From Alistipes sp. (GTDB lineage: Bacteria > Bacteroidota > Bacteroidia > Bacteroidales > Rikenellaceae), in NCBI GenBank assembly GCA_017937805.1, contig JAGBCX010000023.1, positions 1 to 33,950 of the forward strand: DNA of 33,950 bases, given 5' to 3'. Below the pieces are notes generated by a model, which worked only from the letters and a program-made list of their open reading frames with translations, did not search any database and was not told the origin of the DNA. The position numbers were made by a program, and so were the translations under genes. Below, piece after piece: positions 6,597 to 15,487 of the stretch; the stretch's first letter is position 1, and each line of letters opens with the position of its first letter.

Positions 6597-8702
6597 ATGA
6601 AAAAACTATTTTTAATCATGACCGTATCAGCACTTCTCGGAGCTTGCGCAGGCGATGATATGCCAAAGGTGCAGCTGCCCGAGATTGACACCAACAATCC
6701 GTTGTTAGCCGAGTGGGACACCCCTCATGCTACACCACCATTCGACAAAATCTCGATTTCGGACTACGAGCCGGCGTTTGAAACCGCTATCGCAGTGAGT
6801 CGTGCAGAGATTGATGCCATTGTGAACAACCCTGCAAAACCTACATTTAAAAACACCATTCTTGCTCTCGAAAAGCAGGGCGAATTACTCGACCGCATCT
6901 CCTCTGTATTCTTCAACATCTTGGAGTGCAATACATCGCCGGAGTTGCAGGATATTGCAATGCGTGTACAACCAAAATTGACCGAACTCGGCAACGATGT
7001 ATCACTCAACCCTGAGTTGTTCAAGCGAGTAAAGGAGGTTAACGACAACCCGGGCCTATTCCTCACAAAGGAGGACAAGAAGTTGCTCGAAAACACCTAC
7101 AAGAGTTTCGTGCGTAGCGGTGCAAACCTTGCCGATGCAGAGAAGGAGTTGTATCGTCAATACTCTTCGGAGTTGTCTCAACTCACCTTGCAGTTTGGTC
7201 AAAACTCGTTGGCGGCAAACAACGCCTTCTCGCTCAACATCAAGTCGGCAAAGCAGGTTGAGGAGTTGCCTGACTTCGTAAAAGAGGGCTTGGCTATGGA
7301 GGCAAAGGCTCGTGGTCAAAAGGGTTGGACCGTAACTTTGAAGGCTCCAAGCTATGTTCCATTCGTAACCTACTCTTCACAGCGTGATTTGAAGGAGAAA
7401 CTCTACAAGGCTCGTAGCACTTGCGCTATCGGTGGTAAGTTCGACAACACCGAGAATATCCGCAAGATTACCGACTTGCGTTTGAAGATTGCAAACCTTC
7501 TGGGCTATGAGTGTTATGCAGATTATGTACTCGATAATCGTATGGCCGAGAAGACCGAGACGGTAAATTCGTTCCTCGCAGAGTTGCTTTCGCAGACCAA
7601 GGAGTATGCCGACAAGGATTATCAGACAATCAACGAGTATGCTCACTCGCTCGGCTTCAATGGAGATATTCAACCTTGGGATTGGGCATATTATAGCGAA
7701 AAATACAAGAACGAGAAGTATGCCGTAAGCGATGAGGCGGTAAAACCATACCTCGAACTCGAAAATGTTAAGCAGGCTGTATTTATGCTTGCCAATAAAC
7801 TCTATGGCTTGCAATTCAAGCCGGCTGAGGGTGTGGCAAAGTACCATGAAGACGTTGCTGTGTATGAAGTATCGGAGGAGAATGGAAAACATTTGGCAAT
7901 TCTCTATCTCGACTTCTTCCCTCGCGACTCGAAGCGTGCCGGAGCGTGGATGACCGAGTTCCGCGGTGCAGAGGGCGATATTCGACCATTGGTATCGCTT
8001 GTAATGAACTTCACCAAGCCAACCGAAACCACTCCGTCACTCATCACATTTGACGAGTTTACAACCTTCCTACACGAGTTCGGCCACGCTTGCCACGGAA
8101 TGTTGGCAAAGGGTAAGCACGGCTCGTTGAATGGCACAAATGTATTCCGTGACTTTGTGGAGTTGCCATCGCAGATTCTCGAAAATTGGGCTTACGAGAA
8201 GGAGTACCTCGACCTCTGGGCTAAACACTACCAGACGGGCGAGACTATGCCGGCTGAGTTAATCGAGAAGATTATTGCCGCTAAGAACTACTTGGCTGCA
8301 TACGCAAATGTTCGTCAGGTATCGTTTGGCATGACCGATATGGCTTGGCATACAATCAAGGCCTCTTACGAGGGTAGCATCATTGAGTTCGAGAAGAAGG
8401 CTATGGCTCCTTCGCAGATTTTGCCGGTTGTAGAGGGTACAGCAATGTCGCCAACCTTCGGACACCTCTTCTCGGGAGGTTATGCCGCAGGTTACTACGG
8501 ATATAAGTGGGCAGAGGTGTTGGCTGCTGACGGATACTCGCTCTTCACCGAGAATGGTATCTTCGACAAGGCTACCGCTGCAAAGTTCCGCACTCTGCTT
8601 GAATCGGGTGGCAAGGAGCACCCAATGGACCTCTACGTTGCATTCCGTGGCCATAAGCCTCAAACCAAGGCACTGATTGACCAGATGGGATTGGGCAAGT
8701 AG
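6597..8702 (+). CDS. M3-family zinc metallopeptidase (Dcp-like) lipoprotein, second copy
   Basis: This paralogue of the preceding gene has about 701 residues. The N-terminus MKKLFLIMTVSALLGAC has a canonical lipobox (LGAC), so it is probably a membrane-anchored periplasmic lipoprotein. HEFGH at about 493-497, FVELPSQILENW and GGYAAGYYGYKWAEVL match the M3 active site. Both copies begin their mature part with NNPLLAEWDTPH or a close variant and share PPFDKI, which shows descent from a tandem duplication, but they differ widely elsewhere. An alternative ATG at 6585 overlaps the previous stop and would add MYNS. I prefer 6597 for the compact signal peptide. A strong terminator follows 15 bases after the stop. 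Confidence 0.92.
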   Translation: MKKLFLIMTVSALLGACAGDDMPKVQLPEIDTNNPLLAEWDTPHATPPFDKISISDYEPAFETAIAVSRAEIDAIVNNPAKPTFKNTILALEKQGELLDRISSVFFNILECNTSPELQDIAMRVQPKLTELGNDVSLNPELFKRVKEVNDNPGLFLTKEDKKLLENTYKSFVRSGANLADAEKELYRQYSSELSQLTLQFGQNSLAANNAFSLNIKSAKQVEELPDFVKEGLAMEAKARGQKGWTVTLKAPSYVPFVTYSSQRDLKEKLYKARSTCAIGGKFDNTENIRKITDLRLKIANLLGYECYADYVLDNRMAEKTETVNSFLAELLSQTKEYADKDYQTINEYAHSLGFNGDIQPWDWAYYSEKYKNEKYAVSDEAVKPYLELENVKQAVFMLANKLYGLQFKPAEGVAKYHEDVAVYEVSEENGKHLAILYLDFFPRDSKRAGAWMTEFRGAEGDIRPLVSLVMNFTKPTETTPSLITFDEFTTFLHEFGHACHGMLAKGKHGSLNGTNVFRDFVELPSQILENWAYEKEYLDLWAKHYQTGETMPAELIEKIIAAKNYLAAYANVRQVSFGMTDMAWHTIKASYEGSIIEFEKKAMAPSQILPVVEGTAMSPTFGHLFSGGYAAGYYGYKWAEVLAADGYSLFTENGIFDKATAAKFRTLLESGGKEHPMDLYVAFRGHKPQTKALIDQMGLGK

Positions 8703-8717
8703 GACCTTCAAAGGCAC

Positions 8718-8748
8718 AAAAAAAAGCAGACTTCGGTCTGCTTTTTTT
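8718..8748. terminator. Strong bidirectional rho-independent terminator
   Basis: A GCAGAC/GTCTGC 6-bp stem closes a TTCG tetraloop (8726-8741). It is flanked by eight A on the left and seven T on the right, so it has a T-run on both strands. It can end the M3 peptidase transcript from the left and the uvrB transcript from the right. Confidence 0.9.
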
Positions 8749-8772
8749 GTTTTGCGAACTCTGAGCGTGGTC

Positions 8773-8838
8773 AAGGCGCAACCTAAGTAAGGGTTATTAA
8801 AGGCTATTAACGGCTAGTAAGGGTGCGCTTTAAGTTTT
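8773..8838 (+). repeat. Dispersed element, copy 1, with 10-bp tandem core
   Basis: The element begins AAGGCGCAACCTAA (8773-8786) and ends GCGCTTTAAGTTTT (8825-8838). The terminal AAGGCGC and GCGCTTT are near-perfect inverted repeats. Between them are three decamers GGGTTATTAA, AGGCTATTAA and CGGCTAGTAA (8791-8820). The same ends occur on the opposite strand at 24990-25051 around a different core, which shows that this is a family and not chance. Location: between a terminator and the convergent uvrB end. Confidence 0.65.
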
Positions 8839-8841
8839 TTA

Positions 8842-8865
8842 ACTACTCTCTACTCACTACTCTCT
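8842..8865. repeat. Heptamer tandem repeat, ACTACTC family
   Basis: Three 7-bp units ACTACTC, TCTACTC, ACTACTC and a partial fourth lie 14 bases beyond the uvrB stop. The same family recurs next to the dnaJ stop at 17814-17843. Confidence 0.7.
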
Positions 8866-8879
8866 AATAAAAACCTCAA

Positions 8880-10925
8880 CTATCTCCGATACTGAAGTTG
8901 CTCCTCTTTGATCTGTTGCAACTCGTACATTCTGTCACAATAGCGTGCCGCAGCCATAAAGTCCAAAGACTTGGCCGCACGCTCCATATCGTTACGCGCC
9001 TGCTCAATAAGAGAGTCGATATTTTCGCCGTAGTGGGCTGAGTTGTCGGCAACATATCGCTCGGGTGCCACCGTTGTATTATATAGGGCTTTCGTGTCTG
9101 TCAATACACCCGCTCCCTCTGCTCCCATATCGAGTAACGGGCTCGGTTGTGCGGTATTTCGTTTCGCCTGACGAGGCACAATTCCGTGTTCTATGTTGTA
9201 GCGAATCTGCTTTTCGCGGCGGCGATTGCTATCTTCGACTGTACGACGCATAGCCTCAGTACATGTCGAGCCATAAAGCACCACTCTACCCTGAGCATGA
9301 CGAGCCGCGCGGCCTGCAACCTGAGTCATTGCGGTATAATTTCGCAAGTAGCCATTCTTGTCTGCATCGAAAATCGACACCTGCGACACCTCAGGTAGGT
9401 CTATACCCTCTCTCAAAAGATTTACACCACACAGCACATCGAACAGGTCGGCGTGCATATCCTCCAAAATCTGCACTCGCTCCAAAGTATCGAGGTCGGA
9501 GTGAATGTAACGACTTCGCACGCCCATCTTCTCAAGATATGCCGACACCTCTTCGCACATACGCTTCGAGATGGTCGTAACAATCATCTTCTCGCCACGC
9601 TTTACGCACTCCTCGATATCCTCCATCAATCGGTCTATTTGATGTGTCGAATCAACAACCTTCAACGCAGGGTCTATAATGCCCGTAGGGCGAATAAACT
9701 GCTCGACAACGCTATCTTCGCTTCGAGCAAGCTCGTACGAAGCCGGTGTAGCACTCACATATATCGTCTGCCCCACCATCGCCTCAAACTCCTCAAATCG
9801 CAATGGGCGATTGTCACGAGCCGCAGGCAATCGAAAGCCATACTCCACCAGATTCTCCTTACGCGAACGATCTCCTCCAAACATTCCGCGTACCTGCGGA
9901 ACGGTAACGTGGCTCTCATCTATAATAAATAGAGCATCTTCGGGAAAGTAATCCAAAAGACAGAATGGGCGCATGCCCGGAGAGCGACCATCGAAGTAGC
10001 GAGAGTAGTTCTCGATACCCGAACAATAGCCCAACTCCTTAATCATTTCGAGGTCGTAATTTACGCGCTGCTCGATGCGCTTTGCCTCAACATCGCGTCC
10101 CTCTTTGGTAAAGAACTCTATCTGCTTCTCAAGGTCATACTCAATCTGCATAATTGCCTGCTCCACTCGTTGCTTACTTGGAACAAAGAGGTTCGCTGGA
10201 TAGATATTTACACTCTCTAAACCATCAAGTCGTTGTCCCGTTTCGGCATCAATGCGCGAGATATCTTCAATTTCGTCATCGAAGAATGTTAAGCGATAGC
10301 AATGGTTGCCCACCGAGGAGCGAATGGTAATCGTATCGCCCTTAACACGGAAGGTCGAAGGTTCCAAATCGCCCTCAACACGGGTATATAAAATCTCTAC
10401 AAGGCGATACATAAGGTGTTTCATCGCCATAACATCTCCCACCTTCAACTGTATCATCGTACTGTGGAAGTCGGCAGGATTGCCGATGCCATAGATGCAC
10501 GAAACACTCGCCACGACAATAACATCGCGCCTACCCGACAGCAACGAGTAGGTCGCCGAAAGACGCATGCGGTCAATCTCGGCGTTTATGGCGAGGTCTT
10601 TTTCGATATAGGTATCGGTCGAGGGGATATATGCCTCGGGTTGATAGTAGTCGTAGTACGACACAAAGTATTCGACCGCATTATCGGGGAAGAAACTCTT
10701 AAACTCGCTATATAGCTGCGCTGCAAGAGTTTTATTATGGCTCAAAACAAGTACCGGACGGTTGAGTTGGGCGATGACATTTGCCATCGTGAAGGTTTTA
10801 CCCGAGCCTGTAACACCGTGCAAAGTAGCAGTTGGCACACCCTTTTTGAGGTGTGCCACCAACTTATCTATCGCCTCGGGCTGATCGCCCATCGGCGCAT
10901 AGTCCGATACGAGTTTGAAATCCAT
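8880..10925 (-). CDS. uvrB: Excinuclease ABC subunit B
   Basis: UvrB is the DNA damage-verification helicase of nucleotide excision repair, working with UvrA and UvrC. This 681-residue protein is full length. Walker A is GVTGSGKT at 37-44. The beta-hairpin that wedges between strands is in the segment YYDYYQPEAYIPSTDTYIEKD after residue 90. The helicase DESH box (DESHVTVPQ) is at about 337, the QVAGRAAR helicase motif VI lies further on, and a C-terminal UVR motif (AAKSLDFMAAARYCDRMYEL) contacts UvrC. It follows the GH20 gene by 17 bases. No promoter of its own was seen in that gap, so readthrough from upstream is likely. Confidence 0.97.
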   Translation of the reverse strand: MDFKLVSDYAPMGDQPEAIDKLVAHLKKGVPTATLHGVTGSGKTFTMANVIAQLNRPVLVLSHNKTLAAQLYSEFKSFFPDNAVEYFVSYYDYYQPEAYIPSTDTYIEKDLAINAEIDRMRLSATYSLLSGRRDVIVVASVSCIYGIGNPADFHSTMIQLKVGDVMAMKHLMYRLVEILYTRVEGDLEPSTFRVKGDTITIRSSVGNHCYRLTFFDDEIEDISRIDAETGQRLDGLESVNIYPANLFVPSKQRVEQAIMQIEYDLEKQIEFFTKEGRDVEAKRIEQRVNYDLEMIKELGYCSGIENYSRYFDGRSPGMRPFCLLDYFPEDALFIIDESHVTVPQVRGMFGGDRSRKENLVEYGFRLPAARDNRPLRFEEFEAMVGQTIYVSATPASYELARSEDSVVEQFIRPTGIIDPALKVVDSTHQIDRLMEDIEECVKRGEKMIVTTISKRMCEEVSAYLEKMGVRSRYIHSDLDTLERVQILEDMHADLFDVLCGVNLLREGIDLPEVSQVSIFDADKNGYLRNYTAMTQVAGRAARHAQGRVVLYGSTCTEAMRRTVEDSNRRREKQIRYNIEHGIVPRQAKRNTAQPSPLLDMGAEGAGVLTDTKALYNTTVAPERYVADNSAHYGENIDSLIEQARNDMERAAKSLDFMAAARYCDRMYELQQIKEEQLQYRR

Positions 10926-10942
10926 TCTTAAACTCTAAACAA

Positions 10943-12553
10943 CTACTCTATCTCATCTACGCCATCGAAGAAGTATGGTGCATAGATGATACCATTCTTG
11001 TCGTAGAGCTTACGCAAGTGGTGGATACGACGAGCAAAGTCATCGAAGTTGCGCTCACCAATGGTCCAACCCACCTCGGCCGTAGCAGCCATACGAGGCA
11101 AGAGATTGGTCTGCACCTCCTCGAAGTTAGGGATATACTCGGTCCAAAGGTTTGCCTGAACACCTTTGATACGGCCATACTCCGACGGCTTCAATCCCTC
11201 GTATGGATCGAGGCTATAAGCCTTGCGAAGAGTGAGAATACGATTCTGGTGAATCATCAAGCCCTCCTTGTTCGAAAATGGACGCTTGGTCTGATAGTAG
11301 TCCATATAGCAGTAGTACTTCGGCGTGAGGATTACATCGTTGCCAAGCGAAATAGCCTGTGCGCGGTTCCTGTCGTTCCACAACATAATGGTAGCACTCT
11401 TATTGATACCGCCGTAGATAATCTCGTCCCAACCGATAACCTTGCGGTTATGCTTTGCGAGGAACTTCTCAACACGGTGCATAAAGTAGCTCTGCAACTC
11501 ATTCTCGTCCTTCAAGCCCTCGTCAGCAATACGCTTCTGGCAGTGTGGGCACTCCTTCCAACGAACGCGTGGAGCCTCATCGCCTCCATAGTGGATATAC
11601 TGCGATGGGAAGAGCTCTACAACCTCCGACAAAACACCCTCGATAAACTCGAAGGTACTCTCCTTGCCGATGCAGAGAACATCTTTGCTGATGCTCCAAC
11701 GGGTACGAACCTCCAACTTCTCGCCACGACAACCGAGATATGGGTACGAAGCCACAGCTGCCACCATGTGACCAGGCATATCAATCTCCGGAATAACCTC
11801 GATATAACGCTCTGCTGCATACTTCACGATATCCTTAATCTCCTCCTGTGTGTAGTAACCACCATGAGGGGTTGCATCATAAACCTTCGATTGGCGATTG
11901 TGGCCCATGATAGTCTCCTTACGCCAAGAACCAACCTTGATAAGGTTTGGATACTTCTTAATCTCGATACGCCAGCCCTGGTCGTCGGTCAAGTGCCAGT
12001 GGAAACGGTTGAGCTTGTGGATTGCCATAATATCGATGTAGCGCTTAACCTCTGCTACGGTGTAGAAGTAACGGCACACATCGAGCATCGAACCACGGTG
12101 TCCGAGCAACGGCTTATCCTTAACCAACACACCCTCCAATGCGATACCCTTCTTGGTCACCTCGCCTGCCGAGATAAGCTGGCGAAGGCTCTGCAAGCCG
12201 TAGAATACAGCTGCCGGTGTACCTCCAACAATCTTTACTCCCTTAGACGAAACATGCAAGGTGTACTCCTCGGTTGCAAGCGACTTGTCGAGCGACAAGA
12301 TGATGCCACCTTTCTCTGCCTGCTTAACATTGAGCTTTGCACCCAAGTCCTTCTCTACATACTCCACGAACAACTCCGCAGGGCGCACCAACTCTGCATC
12401 GGTAGCTGCAACCACGCTCTTAGCTGTTACCGTATAAGAGCCCTTTACAGCGGTAGCCTCCATCGGACGAGGAACAATTACCGTTTTGGCAGTTTGAGCA
12501 GAAACCACACATGTGGCACCAAACAGAAGTAGTGTCAAAAATAGTTTTTTCAT
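10943..12553 (-). CDS. GH20 beta-N-acetylhexosaminidase, secreted
   Basis: This 536-residue glycoside hydrolase family 20 enzyme removes terminal beta-GlcNAc/GalNAc from glycans by substrate-assisted catalysis. A signal peptide MKKLFLTLLLFGATCVVSA is followed by a GH20b-type N-terminal domain (about 25-150). The barrel starts with HRGSMLDVCRYFY, continues with KLNRFHWHLTDDQGWRIEIK, and has the catalytic Asp-Glu pair at 325-326 in HYGGDEAP. Length and motifs are normal. It probably acts in the periplasm or at the surface on host or peptidoglycan-derived sugars. It lies 47 bases after the fimbrillin-like gene and 17 before uvrB, on the same strand. No exact TAnnTTTG box lies in the 47-base gap. 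Confidence 0.94.
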   Translation of the reverse strand: MKKLFLTLLLFGATCVVSAQTAKTVIVPRPMEATAVKGSYTVTAKSVVAATDAELVRPAELFVEYVEKDLGAKLNVKQAEKGGIILSLDKSLATEEYTLHVSSKGVKIVGGTPAAVFYGLQSLRQLISAGEVTKKGIALEGVLVKDKPLLGHRGSMLDVCRYFYTVAEVKRYIDIMAIHKLNRFHWHLTDDQGWRIEIKKYPNLIKVGSWRKETIMGHNRQSKVYDATPHGGYYTQEEIKDIVKYAAERYIEVIPEIDMPGHMVAAVASYPYLGCRGEKLEVRTRWSISKDVLCIGKESTFEFIEGVLSEVVELFPSQYIHYGGDEAPRVRWKECPHCQKRIADEGLKDENELQSYFMHRVEKFLAKHNRKVIGWDEIIYGGINKSATIMLWNDRNRAQAISLGNDVILTPKYYCYMDYYQTKRPFSNKEGLMIHQNRILTLRKAYSLDPYEGLKPSEYGRIKGVQANLWTEYIPNFEEVQTNLLPRMAATAEVGWTIGERNFDDFARRIHHLRKLYDKNGIIYAPYFFDGVDEIE

Positions 12554-12600
12554 AATGTTTGTAGTTTTTTTATTATTTGGAAATTTCGAAATATGTCAAA

Positions 12601-13452
12601 TTACAACTCCGCATTTATAAGCGTACCGGTAGGGATATACTCCATCTCAGGCATCTTCAATATATCGCCATTAGCGATTGTAACACCCGAACTCTTCTTC
12701 TTGTCCATATAGTGTCCGGCACTATTGATTACGCGCACCGTAAATCCACTCTTATACTCCTGTGCCGGAACAACAATGAATATATCGGAATACTCCTCCA
12801 AAGTAAGGGTTCCCGTAACACGAACAGCGACCTCTTCATCAGATTGTTTCTGACTCGTAGGAGTGAGTGTTACACTATTGTAGTCAATGGTAAAATCTCC
12901 CGAAACCTGCTCCTTGTCATTACCCCAGAACTCGATTTTGCGAACTTCGTTATTTCTGGTAGGTTTTGCCCCCTTTTCGGCCTTCAATCTAAGATGTATA
13001 ACACCTGCAAGGTGACTCAACTTGACAATATCCCCCTTTGCAGTGACACTTGTCGCCATTGGAAGAGTATTTGTTGCGAACGATGCCTCTCCGGCCTCCT
13101 GAATAGCCGGCAGGGTTACAGTTGTCGCATCTTTATAGAATGATGCAGGATAGAGAATATTTAGAGGGTAAGGAAGCTCCGAACCAAAATTGAAAGTGGC
13201 AACACCACTATTCTCAGGGGCCAAAACCGCCTCGTCCGAAACCTCTCCATTAGCCACTATGCGGTCGCCACTCGACCACAATATTTTACGAACACCATTC
13301 TCCGAGGCTCCTAACGAGGTTTTAGTCTGCTTAATGCCTACGGTTATAGTTGTTGTTCCCGACTGAGGAAGCACCACCTCCGACTCTGCGCTTTCACAAC
13401 CGCAAATCGACAATAGCACCACAACAAGAGATATGTATGAGATACGCTTCAT
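12601..13452 (-). CDS. Fimbrillin-like (Mfa-like) lipoprotein
   Basis: This 283-residue putative lipoprotein has a signal peptide ending in ICGC, with Cys19 as the lipidated residue. The segment TKTSLGASENGVRKILWSSG followed by DRIVANG matches the start of Bacteroidales fimbrillin/Mfa-like domains, where a TK(T/A)-W-GD pattern is typical. Later segments DIVKLSHLAGVIHLRL and DIFIVVPAQEY fit the two-domain beta-sandwich seen in that superfamily. It may be a minor fimbrial or other surface component. No Mfa/Fim assembly partners lie nearby, so a stand-alone surface lipoprotein is equally possible. A 50-residue peptide gene lies 28 bases upstream and is likely co-transcribed. Confidence 0.7.
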   Translation of the reverse strand: MKRISYISLVVVLLSICGCESAESEVVLPQSGTTTITVGIKQTKTSLGASENGVRKILWSSGDRIVANGEVSDEAVLAPENSGVATFNFGSELPYPLNILYPASFYKDATTVTLPAIQEAGEASFATNTLPMATSVTAKGDIVKLSHLAGVIHLRLKAEKGAKPTRNNEVRKIEFWGNDKEQVSGDFTIDYNSVTLTPTSQKQSDEEVAVRVTGTLTLEEYSDIFIVVPAQEYKSGFTVRVINSAGHYMDKKKSSGVTIANGDILKMPEMEYIPTGTLINAEL

Positions 13453-13480
13453 AACTGAGTTAGTTGTATTATCGTTAATA

Positions 13481-13633
13481 TTAGTCCCAAGTATCTTCTA
13501 CTTCGCGCATATCATCTACATACATGCCCCCTTCGGTGCCACTACCGGCAAAACCTCGCTCTGCACGAATACTCATAACGGAGATTTTTGGAGAATCATA
13601 CTCCTCACGACTCGTTTTAATTACAACTTTCAT
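13481..13633 (-). CDS. Short conserved-type peptide upstream of fimbrillin-like gene
   Basis: This is a 50-residue protein starting MKVVIKTSREEYDSPKIS and ending REVEDTWD. An upstream in-frame ATG at 13693 lies beyond the -7 box at 13681-13688, so the start at 13633 is preferred. The pattern of a basic N-terminus, then SPKISVMSIRAERGFAGSG, then an acidic tail resembles short Bacteroidales peptides often found before surface-protein genes. I know them only as uncharacterised. There is no signal peptide or membrane segment. A leader, chaperone or regulatory role is possible but unsupported. Confidence 0.6.
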   Translation of the reverse strand: MKVVIKTSREEYDSPKISVMSIRAERGFAGSGTEGGMYVDDMREVEDTWD

Positions 13634-13680
13634 AGTTATATCAAGTTTGGTTATCTTCGAACAAGCTAACTGTATCTGTA

Positions 13681-13688
13681 CAAAGATA
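13681..13688 (-). promoter_or_regulatory. -7 box for peptide-fimbrillin operon
   Basis: The minus strand reads TATCTTTG, an exact TAnnTTTG match, 47 bases upstream of the ATG at 13633. No good -33 box is seen 20 bases further up. It lies just after the end of the membrane hydrolase gene, so the peptide, fimbrillin, GH20 and uvrB genes may start here. Confidence 0.5.
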
Positions 13689-13733
13689 ATCAAATTTTTA
13701 GAATATGTTGTATTTCTCTATGAAAATATTTTA

Positions 13734-13746
13734 CGAAGAGCCTTCG
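13734..13746 (-). terminator. Weak hairpin after the membrane hydrolase gene
   Basis: CGAAG (13734-13738) and CTTCG (13742-13746) form a 5-bp stem with a 3-base loop, two bases beyond the stop codon. On the minus strand an A/T-rich tract follows rather than a clean T-run. It may be a weak terminator separating the mutL operon from the fimbrillin operon. Confidence 0.3.
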
Positions 13747-13748
13747 GA

Positions 13749-14861
13749 CTATCTATCTGCATCTATTTTGAGGCGTGCCACAACAGGATAGTGGTCCGAC
13801 AACTTCACATCGTTATCGACCTCATAGGAGATTGTCTCAATCGAAGGGGAGACCAATATATTGTCTATTCGCAACAGACGATACTTTGTATCGTAGGTAT
13901 AGACAAATCCATCGGCCATTTTTGAGAATGTGTCGTTAAAACCGCGAGCAATACGATTATAGGTGTAGGATAGAGGCACATCATTAAAATCGCCACAAAC
14001 AATCGTCTTGTATGGTGATTTCTCTAAAAATGCAGCAATTGCATCTGCCTGCAAAGCACGCTTGCGATTATTGTCAACAAGTCGCTCCACGATACTGCGC
14101 AACTTCTCTTCGCGCTCCTTGTCGCGGAGGTATTCGTGTTTTTCGAGGAACTGCGTATCCTCCTGGCGTATAGAGGTCGATTGCAGATGAAGGCTCACAA
14201 CCCTGACCGTATCATCTTTTATCTTCAAATCTGCCCAGACACAACCATTGCGAGCAACGCCATCTACTGTGCCACTGCGCAAAATCTTGTAACGGGAGAA
14301 GATTTGATTACCTGCTACATCGTTCTCAGCCTTTGTCGATTTATACTTTTCACACAAAACAGCAAGATTAGCTCTTCCCGACATCTCCTGCAAACAGAGT
14401 ATATCGGGGTTGTGCTTATTTATATATTGTATCAATCCGTCATCTTTACCCTCAAGAACATTGTACGACAGAACCTTCGTATATCGACGTTCGCTATACG
14501 AAGTATCGTACTTACGCTCCAAGTCCAATTTGTAGTATCGCGACAGATAGAATAGTCCCAACACCACCGTAACAATCATCACCGAAGCTCGATACCATCG
14601 CCAGCGCACTATCCAATATAACATCACCACAATATCGAGCAGATAGATTATCGGAGCGCCTAATGCCACAACCGACAACACTCCACTCTTTTCGGGTGAT
14701 ATGTATTGACATACAATAGTAGCGACAGTACAAAATACCAACAATACCATAGCGAGAGATACTATCGTATCAAGCAGAAACAGAGCAAGTGTCTTTCCGC
14801 TATACACTTTGCTCTTGCGTCTTTTCTTGCGACTTATACTATTTGAGTAGTACTCCGCCAT
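13749..14861 (-). CDS. Membrane-anchored endonuclease/exonuclease/phosphatase-family protein
   Basis: This 370-residue protein has a basic N-terminal stretch (RKKRRKSK), three hydrophobic segments (about 24-52, 62-84, 92-107) and then an EEP hydrolase domain. Active-site motifs are all present: SYNV with Asn134, LCLQE with Glu159, GDFND at 290-294, IDN near 332-334 and SDHYP at 355-359. EEP enzymes cleave phosphodiester or phosphomonoester bonds in DNA, RNA, lipids or inositol phosphates. The substrate cannot be told here. Whether the domain faces the periplasm or the cytoplasm is not clear from sequence. It ends a compact operon after mutL and the rhomboid gene, with a 5-base gap. Confidence 0.85.
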   Translation of the reverse strand: MAEYYSNSISRKKRRKSKVYSGKTLALFLLDTIVSLAMVLLVFCTVATIVCQYISPEKSGVLSVVALGAPIIYLLDIVVMLYWIVRWRWYRASVMIVTVVLGLFYLSRYYKLDLERKYDTSYSERRYTKVLSYNVLEGKDDGLIQYINKHNPDILCLQEMSGRANLAVLCEKYKSTKAENDVAGNQIFSRYKILRSGTVDGVARNGCVWADLKIKDDTVRVVSLHLQSTSIRQEDTQFLEKHEYLRDKEREEKLRSIVERLVDNNRKRALQADAIAAFLEKSPYKTIVCGDFNDVPLSYTYNRIARGFNDTFSKMADGFVYTYDTKYRLLRIDNILVSPSIETISYEVDNDVKLSDHYPVVARLKIDADR

Positions 14862-14866
14862 AATCT

Positions 14867-15478
14867 TTAGAAGAATATTTTACCTCGCTTGCGCCACCAG
14901 AAGAGTAGTGCCAAACCCCACAACATACCGCCTACATGGGCAAAGTGGGCAATACCCGTATTCACACCCGACCAGCCGAGGGCTATCTCCAACACAGCGT
15001 AGCCCACGACAAACCATTTCGCCTTAATCGGGAAAGGAAGCGGCATGATGTATATCTGATTGTTAGGGTGCATAACGCCAAAGGCGAGCAACAATCCCAT
15101 AACGGCACCCGAAGCACCCACCAAGCGGAAATATATCTCACCCGTAAGGGCTGCAATACCCATCTGCAACAGGGCTGCACCAATACCGCAGACCATATAG
15201 TAGGTAAGAAAACGCTTCGAGCCGAGTTCATACTCCAACGTGCGACCGAACATCCACAACGCAAACATATTCGAGAAGAGGTGTCCGAAGCCTCCGTGCA
15301 GGAACATATAGGTTACGAATTGGTAACTATGGAAGTATGGCGCACCCACCCACCACAATTGCAGATACTCCGCGCAGAAGTGATTTACGGCAGGAATCAA
15401 CGACATTGCCAAGTATATTACACAGTTGGCAATTATAAGGTTTTGCACCACAGGGGGTGTCTTGAAATAGGGGTTCAT
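14867..15478 (-). CDS. Rhomboid-family intramembrane serine protease
   Basis: This 203-residue, six-helix membrane protease is of the GlpG-type minimal core. The catalytic dyad is visible: Ser123 in GASGAVMG and His181 in HFAHVGGM. The helix-2 motif HGGFGHLFSNM (61-71) carries the His and Asn of the oxyanion region, and there is a conserved Glu/Arg-type L1 loop. It cleaves substrates inside the membrane, but which ones cannot be told. It is 9 bases after mutL and 5 before the EEP gene. The association of rhomboid genes with mutL in Bacteroidetes is something I recall, so the order is probably conserved. Length is normal and no accessory domain is present. Confidence 0.93.
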   Translation of the reverse strand: MNPYFKTPPVVQNLIIANCVIYLAMSLIPAVNHFCAEYLQLWWVGAPYFHSYQFVTYMFLHGGFGHLFSNMFALWMFGRTLEYELGSKRFLTYYMVCGIGAALLQMGIAALTGEIYFRLVGASGAVMGLLLAFGVMHPNNQIYIMPLPFPIKAKWFVVGYAVLEIALGWSGVNTGIAHFAHVGGMLWGLALLFWWRKRGKIFF

Positions 15479-15487
15479 AGAAACAAT

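Noticed and set aside
11018..12532. A 504-codon open frame antisense to the GH20 gene
   Set aside because: It mirrors the GH20 gene, which has a signal peptide and a complete active site. The antisense translation shows no recognisable domain or start context; it is explained by the codon bias of the sense gene.
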